DNA of 64,000 nt from Sipunculus nudus (lineage: Eukaryota; Annelida; Sipuncula; Golfingiida; Sipunculidae): positions 77,083,142 to 77,147,141 of the forward strand of contig CM049306.1 of the NCBI GenBank assembly GCA_026874595.1, read 5' to 3'. The notes beneath the pieces are model-generated. The model saw only the letters and a list, made by a program, of their open reading frames with translations, was not told the origin of the DNA and did not search any database. The position numbers and the translations under genes were made by a program. Positions 13,278-25,118 of the stretch are shown in pieces (positions within the stretch are counted from its first letter, which is position 1; every line of letters starts with the position of its first letter).

Positions 13278-14445
13278 ACAGTCAATGTGTAAAATCAGTC
13301 AATTTGTAGATTGCCTGAAGTTTTAAGTCAATTTACAAATTGCCCGATTTTCTCAGGCATTTATAAAATGACCGAAATTTTCGGGCACTTTACAAATTGA
13401 CTAAAAAATCAGTCAGTGTATTTGACACATTGACTGAAATGTAAAAAGAATGAAATACTATTGTTATAAGGTTACAGACATTTAGATGAAATTTCATTTA
13501 TTTCATATACCTTACTCTTACAAAACATTAATATGTTTTACATCATAATATTGTATAATTTAATAATTAATTTGATCAAAGGCGTGATTTCTGGCTAAGC
13601 TCTAGTTCTCGCAGAAATAATTACATGTATGTAATCATATGAGATGTAATTATTATATTATCTCAGGGGCACAATTTTAGAAGTTTTTAAGCAAATTTGG
13701 GGTAAAATAACTAGGAATATTCTCGCTCCAGACATCAACAACATGTATATTAGAGTGTTTGACTTATACAAATTCTGCCCTCCCCCCCCCCCCCCCCCCC
13801 CCGGCCCAACCTCTGGTTCGCCGCTTGTTATTTCACAATAAACCTTCAAGTTCTTGTTTAAATTCTCGAAACCTGCATGGATCATTCAATTTGTGCTTTA
13901 GTAATTAGGTATCATGCACTTTGTGACGGAAAAGAGTGATTCACGCAATATACAATCAGTCATTGTGTTAAGTTAGTTATAAGTTTGTTATAAGCTATTT
14001 CTGAAAGATTACACTCTTTTAATAGTTGTGGAAACTTTTACACATTTTTTGTAAATTACTCTTTTTTATCGCAAAATGCAATTCTTTTATTTGTCAGTAT
14101 GGGAGATGGGGTGTAATATAGTAAGTCCCCTAAGACCCCCCTCCCCCAACCCATTCACAACCAAACTGAACAGTTGACTGCTAAAACATCGCCAACCTTC
14201 ACAGCTTGGAAGGTTGAATGAGGATGGCAAACTCATTAAAAATAACAAATACATTTTGGTAAGTGCCTTAAATTTTCGATCATTTTGTAAATGCCTGAGT
14301 AAATGCTTGAAAGGTTGAATGAGGATGGCAAACTCATTAAAAATAACAAATACATTTTGGTAAGTGCCTTAAATTTTCGATCATTTTGTAAATGCCTGAG
14401 TGAATCAAATTTACAAATTGACTGATTTTACATATTGACGGAGAC

Positions 14446-14507
<62 letters not shown>

Positions 14508-17500
14508 CCCGGTGTTATATTATATATATATATTATATAATATAATATAACACCATGCTGAATTAATTGTAAGGTGCCCATAGTACGAGTCTTCGGCCTT
14601 TCAGGTCAAAACAACCATCGGTCAGTGATTTTTTATTCTGTCCATATCTCCTAAACGAAAATCTGAAAACCAAGAAGAAAAAGCACATTTCAAAATCTTA
14701 ATGTTAATCAACATTTAATAATAATCTTAATGTTGCCCGTATCCTGTAGGTGTTTTTATCTACACAGACATTGACACCTACAGTCACTTACGTTTTGGTA
14801 AAAAAAAGGGCGGTTTAGTTTATTACAGCTTTTGCATTGTCAACATTATATAGATTCACAGATAGCTGGAAGTTGGTTCTTAATCGTCTCTGTTTGTTGG
14901 TTTGGTTGGTCATTTGTCGCAAATACTGCGGAATTGCTTGTCACGATACATTGAGTTGGAGTTGAGCATGGACTAGAAAAACGCAACTTTAATTAGGCGC
15001 GAATCCAGTAAGATTTGTTTCCCTTTTGAGATCCATTGCAATTAAAGTAATAAACTGTTTTATTATTCTCATATCATCGACTTAAATATTAAGCATATTT
15101 CATTTTTCAAGGATCATGCCGACAAACTAGCAGGGGAGAAGGGACAGCTGTTTCCGGTAAAATGTGACGTCAGGAATGAGGACGAGGTTCTGGCCATGTT
15201 TGACGAGATCCGGTGTCAACATGGCGGCGTGGACGTGTGTGTCAACAATGCTGGGGTGGCTCATATGGCGCCTCTAGTGTCGGGAGAAACCAAAGACTGG
15301 GTCAATATGTTGAATGTTAGTTCACATTTTAGCCTTGCACACTTATGACAACATATATATTGGTTATAAAAGAAAATTGATTGTCATCTTAATTGATGTT
15401 TTTCATATCTTCAAAAGCTTAAAATAAAAATGATAATCGTATTTAATTCTCTTGAAGCACTTGTATCTGCCAAGAGACAAAAAGTGCAAGCAATGAATAT
15501 AAATCACGGTTAAAAGTAACATAATAAAATTACATGTAAAACAACATGTAAAACAAAATTAACAGTATGTCTCATTGGCAATACTAAAAACCGAGGTATA
15601 AATAGCAATGTAAACCACTGAGGACTTAATTAAAACTTGCAAATATTATTCCCCGCTAAAAGCTGCTTCAAAAAGAAAAATCTTAAATTGACTGTTAAAG
15701 TTGGTCAAGGAAGAAGATTTATTTCTAATATAGAAAGGATCTAGATTATTAATTGCACCACAGGTAAGGAGGAGAACATTGTATTGTATTACTCTGTTAA
15801 ACTGGAAGCCAGTGAAGCTTGTACAAAACTAGCGTCATATCGACCCTCTGGCATAACGACAAGATTTCTGGCGCCAGAGTGTCTTTACATTTAAGTCTGA
15901 GGAACGTATTATAAGGCCTTATGAAGATGCAAATATTTTCGTCATTTGACAACGCCTCATGGCCTACAGGTACACTGTCAATCAACACAAACCAGACGAA
16001 TCGTTAGACTTTTTTGTATACATTGTAATAATACCAAACATGAGCGAGAAAAGTTCCGTTTTAACCCAGCGCACTGGGAAAGCCCTCCGCATGCTTGTTG
16101 AATTTCTGACCACATGAATACAGACATGACTCGCACGGGTTACAGGACGCAAGCAGCATGCAAGCGATACAAGAAATGACCCGTGTCCATACAAATGGTG
16201 TTTCAGTTTGGGTTGTGAGCTCACATGTATACTATTGTGTTAATTCAGCATTCTTAGAATAATGTTTAGATTATGGGCCGTTTACCGCAATATGAATGCA
16301 ACTTGATGCAAGACCACTGCGATACATTCCTCGATATTACTTGTATCACGACTCGAGTAGGCTTACCAGCCCAGTTATTCAATAGCCTACTGAGTCCGGT
16401 TTTCAAGGCTACCATAAAACTGGAGTGACATGAACTGATTTATTACCAATGATTATTCGGGAAGCAGAACTTATGAACTAGCTGTAGTGTCTGAATTTAC
16501 TCAGATGATAATTCATATTTGCACATACACAGACGTAATCTGATGAGTGTTTAAGTGAGTACGAATAAGAGACTTAGAGAAAACGTCCCACAGGAGGTCA
16601 GCATGTTATTTTTCATTTTCTTTTCCACCTTTCTTTTCTACTCAGGTAAATGTTCTTGGCCTGGCTATGTGTACCCGAGAGGCGGTTAAGTCTATGAAAG
16701 AACGGGGCGTTGATGATGGCCATGTGATACAAATCAACAGGTACGTTCTAAAAGGGGTAAAATCATTCGGGTGGAATCATCATTAAGATAATTTGTCCTA
16801 TATATACACAGGTTAACATATCACCAGATATGATGGAAAAAGTGGACATTTATCGTGAATCTTCCCACTTTGGTACTATCACTTATCAGAAGAGAAATGT
16901 GCTTCAAGGAATATTTCCTCAACTAAATATTTATATATTGAATTACAAGTATCTGTCACCGTCATTGTGTATATATATGAATCAGTATACTGTCATTACG
17001 CTAATGGTTATTATATACTCCCAAATAACATATACATGTGTGTTTTTGTTAAAGCAAAATGGCGTGCCTTTCGTATTCGTTCGGTGGTATTACCGGGATA
17101 ATATTTCGAAAGCACAAAAATATATTCCGTGGAATTGAAATTGGCTCCAAATATATTCTTTGTTCTTATGACTACATTCATAGAATTTTTTATTATTTTA
17201 TTGTAATAATAATACATTATGAAATAATAATAATAATAATAATAATAATAACTAAATTTAAATACCCCGGCCAAATTCTATATATAGCTTTCATGTATAA
17301 CACATGGTGTCACGCTTCAGGTAAACAGGTCCACCTGGCTAGCAGCTGAACAAACGCTGCCCCTATGACCAGTGGATGAGGCGGCTTGTATTTCAACGTT
17401 ATATATTCCTTTCAATAAAACACATATTATGGTTGTCAAGATAACCTCCAACAATTGATGGATTATTCCTTAACCTTTGTGAAAGTAATCAGAACTCGTT

Positions 17501-18078
17501 AATTACTTTTTGCGTAGACAGACAAACCAACCAACCAATTGTAAAAAAACATACTTCAGCCATCTGGTGTCGGTATTATAAATCTGATATTTACATTACC
17601 ATCATCATCATTGTCTTCCCCGTCATCCACAGCATATCGGGAAAGCAGATGACACCCCCGGATCTTCCCTTCTACTCGGCCACAAAGTTCGCGGTGTCGG
17701 CCATGGCGGAGGGACTGAGAAACGAACTCAGGGAGATGGACTCACAGATCAGAGTCAGCGTAAGTTGTACAACTTTTGATGAAAAATAAGTTTTTATAGT
17801 CTATTAAGATGTAACTTTTACATATATTTTAGTTGAATATTAATTGTCTTTATTTTTTTGGTAAAATGCACTTAGCGTAGAACATGTTCTGAAATAATTT
17901 ATGCTGCTCAAAATTATTCCTAATGTTAGATAAGAATCCATAGATATATAGTAATGAACTGTATATATAACATAAATAAGGATATTTTTGCATATTAATG
18001 TATCTGACGTGTATCTCATTTCTAACTTTACTTAAGTGCCCGTGGATATGCCCATTTTGTATATTTATATAGGTCATT

Positions 18079-18113
<35 letters not shown>

Positions 18114-18264
18114 GTATTTCTAAGTAGGTTTCAGTGCTTGCGGCATAGTGCTCGATACAGCTAAGGTAGAGCTAACAGGTTAGCTAGACTTTAAGCACGT
18201 TGGAACATCTAGTTACTCGAGAGTAATAACTCGATGGTCCAACGTGCTTAAAGTTTAGTAATAT

Positions 18265-18335
<71 letters not shown>

Positions 18336-21264
18336 CAAAGCAAATCAGCCCGGGTTTAGTTGAGACAGACTTTTCCTATCGGACGAGGGGACCAGAGGAA
18401 GGCAAGAGGCGATACAGCAGATATAAGGTGACAAATTAACTTTTTTTTTCTTTCTTTATTTTTTTTACTACAAAGTTCCCTTATTTTAATGCAGCTTGTG
18501 CAACGTTCCATTATTATGTGATTTAATTATATCAAATATTATGTGCACAAAATCGCATTAACAAAAATATTGTTTCTTAATCGCTAACAAATGGAAAGAT
18601 TTGGTATCATTCAACGTTACCTTCCACGATGGGAATTCTTTTCACGAAGGTTTGATTTTCGCGAATTTGAAACCCTCCCGATTTGTAATCAATTATTCAC
18701 TGGAAATTATGTGAAAATAATCTGATCCCTTACAGCCATTGGAAGCCAAAGACATAGCGGATTCCGTAGTGTACGTGTTATCTGCGCCCCAACATGTTCA
18801 GGTATGAGAAATAAGTAAAGCACCGATTGTTATTGCGCTGATTACTGAAGTACGAATACAGAAAATCCTGGGTTTTGTTGGGCTGATATAAGAGTTTCTG
18901 GTACGTTTTTTTTTTACTCTGCTTTCAAGGCATCATGTGACAGGCTTTTTCGGACACTCATTATATAGAACTGTACGTATTTGTCAAGGCTGACACCCGG
19001 TCACAAGATTTTCACAAAAAGCAATTCGCGAAAATATTTAGCTCGTTTAGGGTCGAGCCTTCGGGTTCGCGAAATAACATGCATGCTAAAATTTCCTATT
19101 TTACAGTAAAGTATGAACAATTGTCCAAAAATATTGGTCATCGCCACAGACACTCGACACATACACATTCATGATTTCATCCGAGGGAACGGAGGCCAAT
19201 AAGCCATGTTATAAAAATGTTTTCTTGTAATGAGATAACTGCATAAACCAGATGAGGAGCAATTCAAAGTAAGGAAAAACAAGCTTAATTAGTGAGAAGA
19301 AATGTTTGAAAAGCACGGACGGGAGGGACTCTGTAATGCTTCTATTATCGCCCCAAGGATTTGCTTATGTGTGCAGTGTCTGTTGTCTTAATGCTGTCGC
19401 GTTTTCTGCTCATTTCACATGACTTAGAGCTCAGCAGTTCCACTGAGCTACGCTGTTGCCAGGGGTGTCAATACAAGGTGGAAGGGGGCAAGGGGCAAGG
19501 GTCAATGTAATCATCCCAATGCTATTCAGAGAATTATTATTCAGAGAATAATATTTATATATTTAAAATAAAATAAAATAATTAGAATTATAGACTTTGG
19601 TTCCATTTCTGAGTTTACTATGAAATATTATATATCTTAACCTGGGTTTACTTTAGAACTAACATATATACAGTAACATACTTTATCTTTTAATCCTTAT
19701 TCTTAATTGTAATATATTTGAAATATGTCACAGAGACAATAAAAGGTATATATCGTTGTTAAAACATTGATTACCCTCCCATGGCTGCGAGTCCCCCCCC
19801 CCCTGAAGATAAATTGACGCCACAGCTTTCATTTTTGTATTTATTTATTTTGAGTTCCCTGGGCAGAATCCAATTCAGCCAGCCGAGACAGGCGCTAAAA
19901 GGTTGTTCTTTCTACGTTGTTGCCACCCATGAGCACTGCCCATTTAATAATTCTTTTGGATGGGTCCCTCCTTTTTTGGGATTTACCTGTACCGAAAACA
20001 TAAATAAATATATGTATATAAAGAGTTGTCGAAAATTTTATTACCCTCTAAGGCCTGCGAATCATCCCCCATCCTTGACAATAAATTGACTCCACGTGAT
20101 ATTGTGTTGAGAAGAATAAAGATAATCGGAGTAATTTGCATGAAAGGTCGGGCCAATATGAAATCGTACGATGCACCTTGTTCCGATTTAATGGTTCCGC
20201 TGCTGATATATGTTACTCGACGAAGATAGGCCCACGTATGACAGGCTTTGTATAATGCTGTACATAGAAGGCATATATGTGTAAACTGAATTTTAGTAGA
20301 TACATAATGTTGAATTGAAATTATTTGTTTCCCAGAACTAGCGATAACCATGTTAGACCGTGTCCCCAAATAAATTACATTTTAGGAAAGTTATACCGCT
20401 TTTATGTAATAGTGATTTAGATAACCGCTTTATTGGGTTAACTCTCTTCGCCGTAATTTCCTTCATAAGTTCATAAAGCAAGAGTCACTCTATGTAACTG
20501 GGACTTTCTCAAGAAATCCTACATTTTAAGATTTGAATATAATGATTTAATGTACTTAGTCACTTGCCTCAATATGTTTTATGTTCCAACATCAGCTCAT
20601 TTTGGCTAAATATAAAATAATTCCCAGAGAAACCATCCCGACTTACAGACAGGCCAAGTGTTTTTTTACTTGTTCTATATACTGTTTCGTTTTGATACAG
20701 TCCAAGTGAGTCTCTTTAATATAACGGCACTGCATGGCCGAAAGTACGATGTTGCACATGCTAGAAACCTTGCACTCAATAAAGGACTTATCTAGAATCA
20801 CATGTTAATGTTTAACTGTTGGTTGCCATAAGTTTTATGTCAGACATGACGTTGTGTTATTTCCTTGCGCGCTACCGATCGCGCTCGGTGCAGTTTTAAC
20901 TTTACTGTGTCTTGGCGGAAGAAAATGGTTTCATTTGTGAATTTACTATTATATGTTCAGATAAGAATATCATATTTCATATGTACTAAATATTATCAGA
21001 AATGGGCATAGCTGAACAAATTTTTCTTCCTCTTTTGTCCATTGAGTACAAATTATGAAAGCTACATCTCCCTTGACCCAACATCTTGACTCTAATTAAG
21101 ATAAATGTACCTTAAATTTAGCTTTGTATATTTATGTGATATATGTATTTTATGTCTAAATTAATTAATACGTTCATTCAATATTTCAATCCATAAATCC
21201 ATACTCTTTTAATCAACAGGTGCAAGACATCATATTGATTGCGACAGAACAAGAATATAACTGA
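12124..21264 (+). CDS. DHRS11: dehydrogenase/reductase SDR family member 11 (DHRS11-type), seven exons
   Basis: Coding exons are 12124-12255, 15112-15315, 16646-16740, 17633-17759, 18341-18427, 18736-18801 and 21220-21264. All have GT donors and AG acceptors, and all phases agree, giving 251 codons; the family is about 250-260. Cofactor motif TGASSGIG is at residues 12-19, with CARN at 36-39 favouring NADPH. NNAG is at 89-92, the catalytic Ser in INSISG (144-146), Tyr158 and Lys162 in YSATK, and [10 protein letters not shown] starts at 188. Known relatives are cytosolic NADP(H)-dependent reductases of carbonyls and steroids (3beta/17beta). The start at 12124 follows gcg and begins [13 protein letters not shown], typical of the family. 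Poly(A) candidates are at 21280-21285 and 21353-21358. The exon 5 acceptor abuts a (TA)n tract and lacks an obvious pyrimidine tract. No internal stop or frame break was found, so the gene looks functional. Confidence 0.93.
12303..12570 (-). repeat. dispersed ~260-bp repeat, inverted relative to 35810-36075
   Basis: Reverse complement of this stretch aligns with 35810-36075 over landmarks such as gattatcggc, accataaacttcgccgtttt, gaacggctatttcgtcattt, aagccgtgtaggacaaa and gcgacgcgag/gcgagtgca. The copies differ by scattered substitutions. No coding potential and no clear class. Confidence 0.7.
13782..13802. repeat. C21 homopolymer
   Basis: Uninterrupted run of 21 C, one of several long C or G runs in the window. 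Confidence 0.95.
14204..14405 (+). repeat. 101-bp tandem duplication
   Basis: Two nearly identical head-to-tail copies with exact period 101 (aggttgaatgaggatggcaa starts at 14211 and again at 14312), inside the 13275-14445 element. Confidence 0.9.
15838..16415 (+). repeat. dispersed ~570-bp repeat, copy 2 (DHRS11 intron 2)
   Basis: Second copy of the repeat at 9675-10247, lying between exon 2 (ends 15315) and exon 3 (starts 16646). Its presence in an intron suggests insertion after the gene structure was set. Confidence 0.8.
18078..18336. repeat. microsatellite-bracketed hairpin abutting the DHRS11 exon 5 acceptor
   Basis: (CA)n(TA)n at 18078-18112, then a ~140-bp segment, then (TA)n to 18330. 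The segment contains a strong hairpin: actttaagcacgttgga at 18188-18204 pairs with tccaacgtgcttaaagt at 18238-18254, extended by catc/gatg and agtta/taact. The TA tract stops only about 10 bases before the exon at 18341. Confidence 0.85.
18802..21219 (+). other. DHRS11 intron 6
   Basis: A 2.4-kb intron from gtatgag to aatcaacag. It contains the inverted G-run family copy at 19620-19885 and a shorter related piece at 20030-20095. No other gene was seen. Confidence 0.85.
19620..19885 (-). repeat. G-run repeat family, copy A
   Basis: The reverse complement matches 54198-54465: ggattctgcccagg-type end, then gcgtcaatttatctt, a long G run (C11 at 19793-19803 on this strand), gactcgcag, ggtaat and a tail with agtaaa and agatata. 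A partial relative lies just downstream at 20030-20095 (accctctaaggcctgcgaat then ccccatcc and aataaattgac). Class unknown. Confidence 0.7.
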
Positions 21265-22524
21265 AGATAGGGAAGGAGAAATAAATGAAGCAGATAAAAA
21301 CATATTCTTTCGAAAAATAACTTGACGATCATATTTACCGAACCCCGTCATCAATAAATACCTTTCTTATAATCGAAATAATTTCGATTAAGGTCGTTGA
21401 TAAATAAGCACTTGCAATAACCGAAATTCGGAAAATGAATTATGAAATATAGCGAATAAAATTAGACACATGCGCTGAGGACGTTGGTCTTATCATTTGT
21501 GAATATTCCTTGATGACTTTCCTGAATGCGGATCATATTCTGGATCCACACCAAGATCTTATTGATTCTAAGCAATCCCATAGCTATCACTTTTATCATT
21601 GCTGAATGAGCGTCTTGGGCGGGGTCCCTTACTTCCTTAGTTTGAGCGCTCGACCGCCATCTTTTCTTTGGTTGATTTTTTAGCTTCCAGGCTCAAGGGA
21701 ATATTATATTTTGCAAAAACAACAATATAAGTCTGTCATCCCGTCCTGCTATCTTTCTTCCTGTCTGACAGTGGTAAGGATAACTGGTTGGGTTGAAATT
21801 AGGTTTGGATGTATAAATTTCAGAACAAGGTATCAGACAGGAAAGCTTGCCCAGACCATTTAATAGTCACAACATAGACATTTTGTGGATTAGTGAAGCA
21901 AGATAGACAGGATCAGGGAAGATACCGTTAAACTCCGGTCTCACGTTGATATAAACAGGTAGGATTAGTACTTCTTATGTCCAGGAGAACGGCGATTACA
22001 CTCTTAGAATGGAACCCTGTAATTGAGAGACTTTGAGTGGCCAGGTACAATTCAAAATACATCAAGCCTGCCAAAATTATCTGCAATGCATCATCAGAGG
22101 AAGCAGAGGAGGAAGAGAAAGACAACAACAAAGCTACAGAGAGGACGCCAGATCATTACTAAAATTAGATCTAGAGATTCTTTGGTTAACCGTTTTAGGT
22201 ACTGCGTGGATGCTTAAAGTAACTTAAAGTGGTACTATGTGGATTATAACTTTTGTGGAGCTGGAATGATAGGTGGGTAATTTTTTTTTTCAAATCCGAT
22301 AGCCGATTTTATCGTCTGTCTCAACTTATCATCTTTCCTAGTTTTTTTTTTATTTTTCCTTGGTCAGTCGTTTGGTCTATTTCACGTGGGATGTAATCAG
22401 AATTATCTTGCACATAATCCCGACAAAGAAGATGTTGAGACCACGTTTACATGAAATCCAAGGTGAATATACTAAATTTACCAAGAAATTTGATGAATAA
22501 GTTTATACTGTACATTTTCATTAA

Positions 22525-22575
<51 letters not shown>

Positions 22576-22831
22576 TGGAAAGGGTATACACAGAAAAGTG
22601 GTTCACTGCCTGTGGGATGCGAACCCACGATCTTCCGATTTCCGATGCGGCTGCCTTAGTACTCTTGGCAATGATAAATCCCCAACCCCTCTTTGTATTA
22701 TTTGTACACTTTTATAGGAACCAGCGAAGTGACGTCATGGTAGTGACGTCATTGTCTCACCCACTACACGTGTCGGCACGGCGACTTTTGCATGCAGCAG
22801 GGAGAACTGATGGCTTTTTATGGTTTACGGC

Positions 22832-22884
<53 letters not shown>

Positions 22885-22915
22885 CTGTATGAATAGCCAT
22901 GCTGGTTCATTGTTT

Positions 22916-22966
<51 letters not shown>
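21265..22966. other. intergenic between DHRS11 and the PAQR pseudogene
   Basis: Contains a ~70-bp segment at 21509-21580 that resembles 47569-47640 (cggatcatattctggatcca), the SINE-like unit at 22580-22830, and (TA)n tracts at 22533-22573, 22834-22882 and 22919-22966. No convincing gene. Confidence 0.6.
22580..22830 (-). mobile_element. tRNA-derived SINE-like element between two (TA)n tracts
   Basis: On the minus strand it reads ctaaggcagccgcatcggaa, then gatcgtgggttcgcatccca, resembling the D-stem-to-T-stem order of a Leu/Ser-type tRNA with a B box GGTTCGCATCC. The anticodon-stem-like pairing is ccgcatcgg/ccgatttcc. A GC-richer body follows with tgacgtca repeats (tgacgtcatgg and tgacgtcattg on +). 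It is flanked by (TA)n at 22533-22573 and 22834-22882. Confidence 0.45.
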
Positions 22967-22970
<4 letters not shown>

Positions 22971-23170
22971 GAAACCACTGGTGATTGTGACCGTATGTGT
23001 CAAAGGGTCTTTCAGAAAACGTCCAGGCACACTTGAAGCCAAGAAAAAGGCTAGAAAAACCAAGAAAATCACTATGGAAACTAAATGATGGTATATTTCA
23101 GAGAACTCATGTGAGTTTTTCCTTTCAAAGGTGTGTAAGATACGGCACCACTGGAGTGTATCCTATAAAT
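22967..23170 (-). pseudogene. PAQR fragment (inverted duplicate of the 8162-9147 exon)
   Basis: The minus strand matches 8740-8947 of the PAQR exon closely: YHHLVSIVIFLVFLAFFLAS, then SVPGR, then the zinc-site segment FDTYGHNHQWFHI. It is disabled: a TGA replaces TCA in the LTxLSKE segment, and a one-base loss in the codons after PGRF shifts the frame. Both ends run into unrelated DNA, with (TA)n next to the downstream end. With the exon 1-like piece at 23640-23930 on the same strand it forms a decayed inverted copy of the PAQR locus. Confidence 0.85.
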
Positions 23171-23639
23171 GCCACTTAATTTTATATATCGATCGGGATT
23201 CGGTCCGGTCTAAAGTGCCATATTGATTTCAGATCTCACACCAAGACCCTTAAACGCATTGTCACTGCAATATCAAGTCACCGTGAAATACGTCTATCCA
23301 TATGTAGCAGTTGAAAATCCCCTGGATCGATGAAACCGATAGATGGTATAATTTATCATTCGATAGGATGATCATATCCCTTGTCACTGCGAAATACATT
23401 GCTTAGTCCTGTTTGTTTTAAGATGGTATACCACGAAAAAGGTTCATGCGAGAAAGTTTAACTGTCATAATGCTACAAGTTATAGTTGAATTACATGAGT
23501 AAATGGTAATATTTTCAATTAACCTTGTAATTGGGATGGATATGAACACTGAATGACGAGTTTAGAGCACCGGTATATTATTACTTTTATGCATACACAT
23601 CTTAAATATATTGATAGTATATATTATATAATTATACAA

Positions 23640-23930
23640 AAGCGGGAAATTATTGTTACCGAGAAAAACCCACAACACAGATTAATAACCACAATTAATC
23701 AATTCTTACACATCTTGAATATAAATTGTAATGTTTCATTACAAACCCATCCTTTTAGATTGGTATTTGAAAATCCCCGAATGGACGGTTACATGCAGTG
23801 CCATCTAGCAGCTACATCTAAGTTAAGTTGGTTTCTTACCTCGCTAGAACTGATGCCTCACAAACTGATAAAACAAACTTATGGAATGTTTTTCCAATGT
23901 ACGTCAGGAATGAAGCCTCAATGAGTTGTA
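23640..23930 (-). pseudogene. inverted copy of PAQR exon 1 and flanks
   Basis: The reverse complement aligns with about 6000-6290. Shared landmarks are ttatcagtt, gctgctagatggcactgcat, gtaaccgtc, aggatgggt and attgtggttattaatctgt. The exon 1 frame is broken (ATG TAG at the start and a further TAA) and the gtacgt donor has become tttgta. The order on the minus strand (exon 1-like, then the 22967-23170 fragment) is the same as in the intact locus. Confidence 0.75.
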
Positions 23931-24325
23931 AAAGAACAAACACTGGCTTTGTTCTCAGCCTCCAAATCAGAACCATTGGGGGGGGGGGGGGGGTGCCGGG
24001 ATGCAGCATTTTCCTGGTCAAAGAGTGCAGACACACACATACACCTTCACAAACACACACGGCTTCCCTTTACGCCGCACATTTTAACCAATCCCACAAT
24101 TCCCTAAGTGAACAACATGCACTATCCTCAAAGGCAATTTTCCCTCCTGCAAAGACAGGTTAACATCCGAACAAAAGCACATACGAACACACATGAAAGG
24201 ATTATACATTGTCTTTTTCTGTCCCAAAACCCGGCAGTCAGCACATAATCCCTACCCCTTGCAAACCAGTTTGTATACTAATTTCATCATTGTCAATAAG
24301 GCATTGTCTTACGGAGCGTTGGCGT

Positions 24326-24330
<5 letters not shown>

Positions 24331-24391
<61 letters not shown>
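24331..24391. repeat. compound (TA)n(GA)n microsatellite
   Basis: Pure TA repeats switch to pure GA repeats at 24362, the same architecture as 6957-7022. Confidence 0.95.
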
Positions 24392-24394
<3 letters not shown>

Positions 24395-25118
24395 TAACAA
24401 ACTTGAGAAGTTAAAAAGAGCTCTGTTTAAGAATAAACGCATACAGTGAAATCTGATTGCGTTTGTCTCGCAATAAACTGGTCATTACCAGAATACCAAC
24501 TCCTTAAGGTTGCACAGCAATGACGACCTGGTCAGAGTTACAACATTTGTTAAGAGACGGTTGAGATAAAAAGCTACTTATAATTGATCTCGGAGCACAC
24601 AAAGCAGTCCCCATACCTGAACAAGAACTAGGATAAGTCGGTTTTATGGTGATATATTCCACTAAAGCCTAACAAACAAACATTCCTTCATCCGATTATC
24701 TTTAATGACATCTAATCCACGCGGCAATTAACAACAAATGGTACATCCTTGCGTATGGCCCAACCTTTTAATATCAATACGATATCATACCTCTTTGGAA
24801 TTATAAAACTATTGAGTGAATCTTTTCTTTGAACAAAACTAATATGACGTCAGTGATTAGGAAGTAAAAAGTTATTTAGTTTTGTATATTCCACAATCTG
24901 TCGTTCTTAGTATTAAACCTTGATACTGGGCTTTTGCAAGAGAATGTTAGACTTAATTTAGACTGGACTGCAGAAACTAACTAAATAGTACAAGTATGAT
25001 AATTATAAATTGTCTCAGTCCTTTATAACAATGCAAATTTTTTTTCTTAACTTTTTTAACGTATGATGTCAATTCTTTCGTTACGTGATCGGACGTGCAA
25101 ATAAACCAGGCCAATTTT

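Larger units (their letters stand above)
13275..14445. mobile_element. 1.17-kb non-autonomous element with ~38-bp inverted termini, bracketed by (TA)n
   Basis: The left end gttacagtcaatgtgtaaaa tcagtcaatttgta and the complement of the right end gtctccgtcaatatgtaaaa tcagtcaatttgta match closely. Flanks are (TA)n at 13236-13274 and 14449-14502. Subterminal copies of a tttacaaattgac / ggcattta-type motif occur in both orientations (13327-13418 and 14280-14430). An internal 101-bp tandem duplication lies at 14204-14405, and a run of 21 C at 13782-13802. No transposase is present. Probably a TA-targeting DNA transposon derivative; superfamily not assigned. Confidence 0.7.
12256..15111 (+). other. 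DHRS11 intron 1, filled with repeats
   Basis: Holds an inverted copy of a ~260-bp dispersed repeat (12303-12570), a small palindrome around 12698-12735 (gaataccaagtcacttggta), the TA-bracketed 1.17-kb element (13275-14445), and a hairpin near 14512-14562 whose arms are ggtgttatattatata and its complement. Confidence 0.85.
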
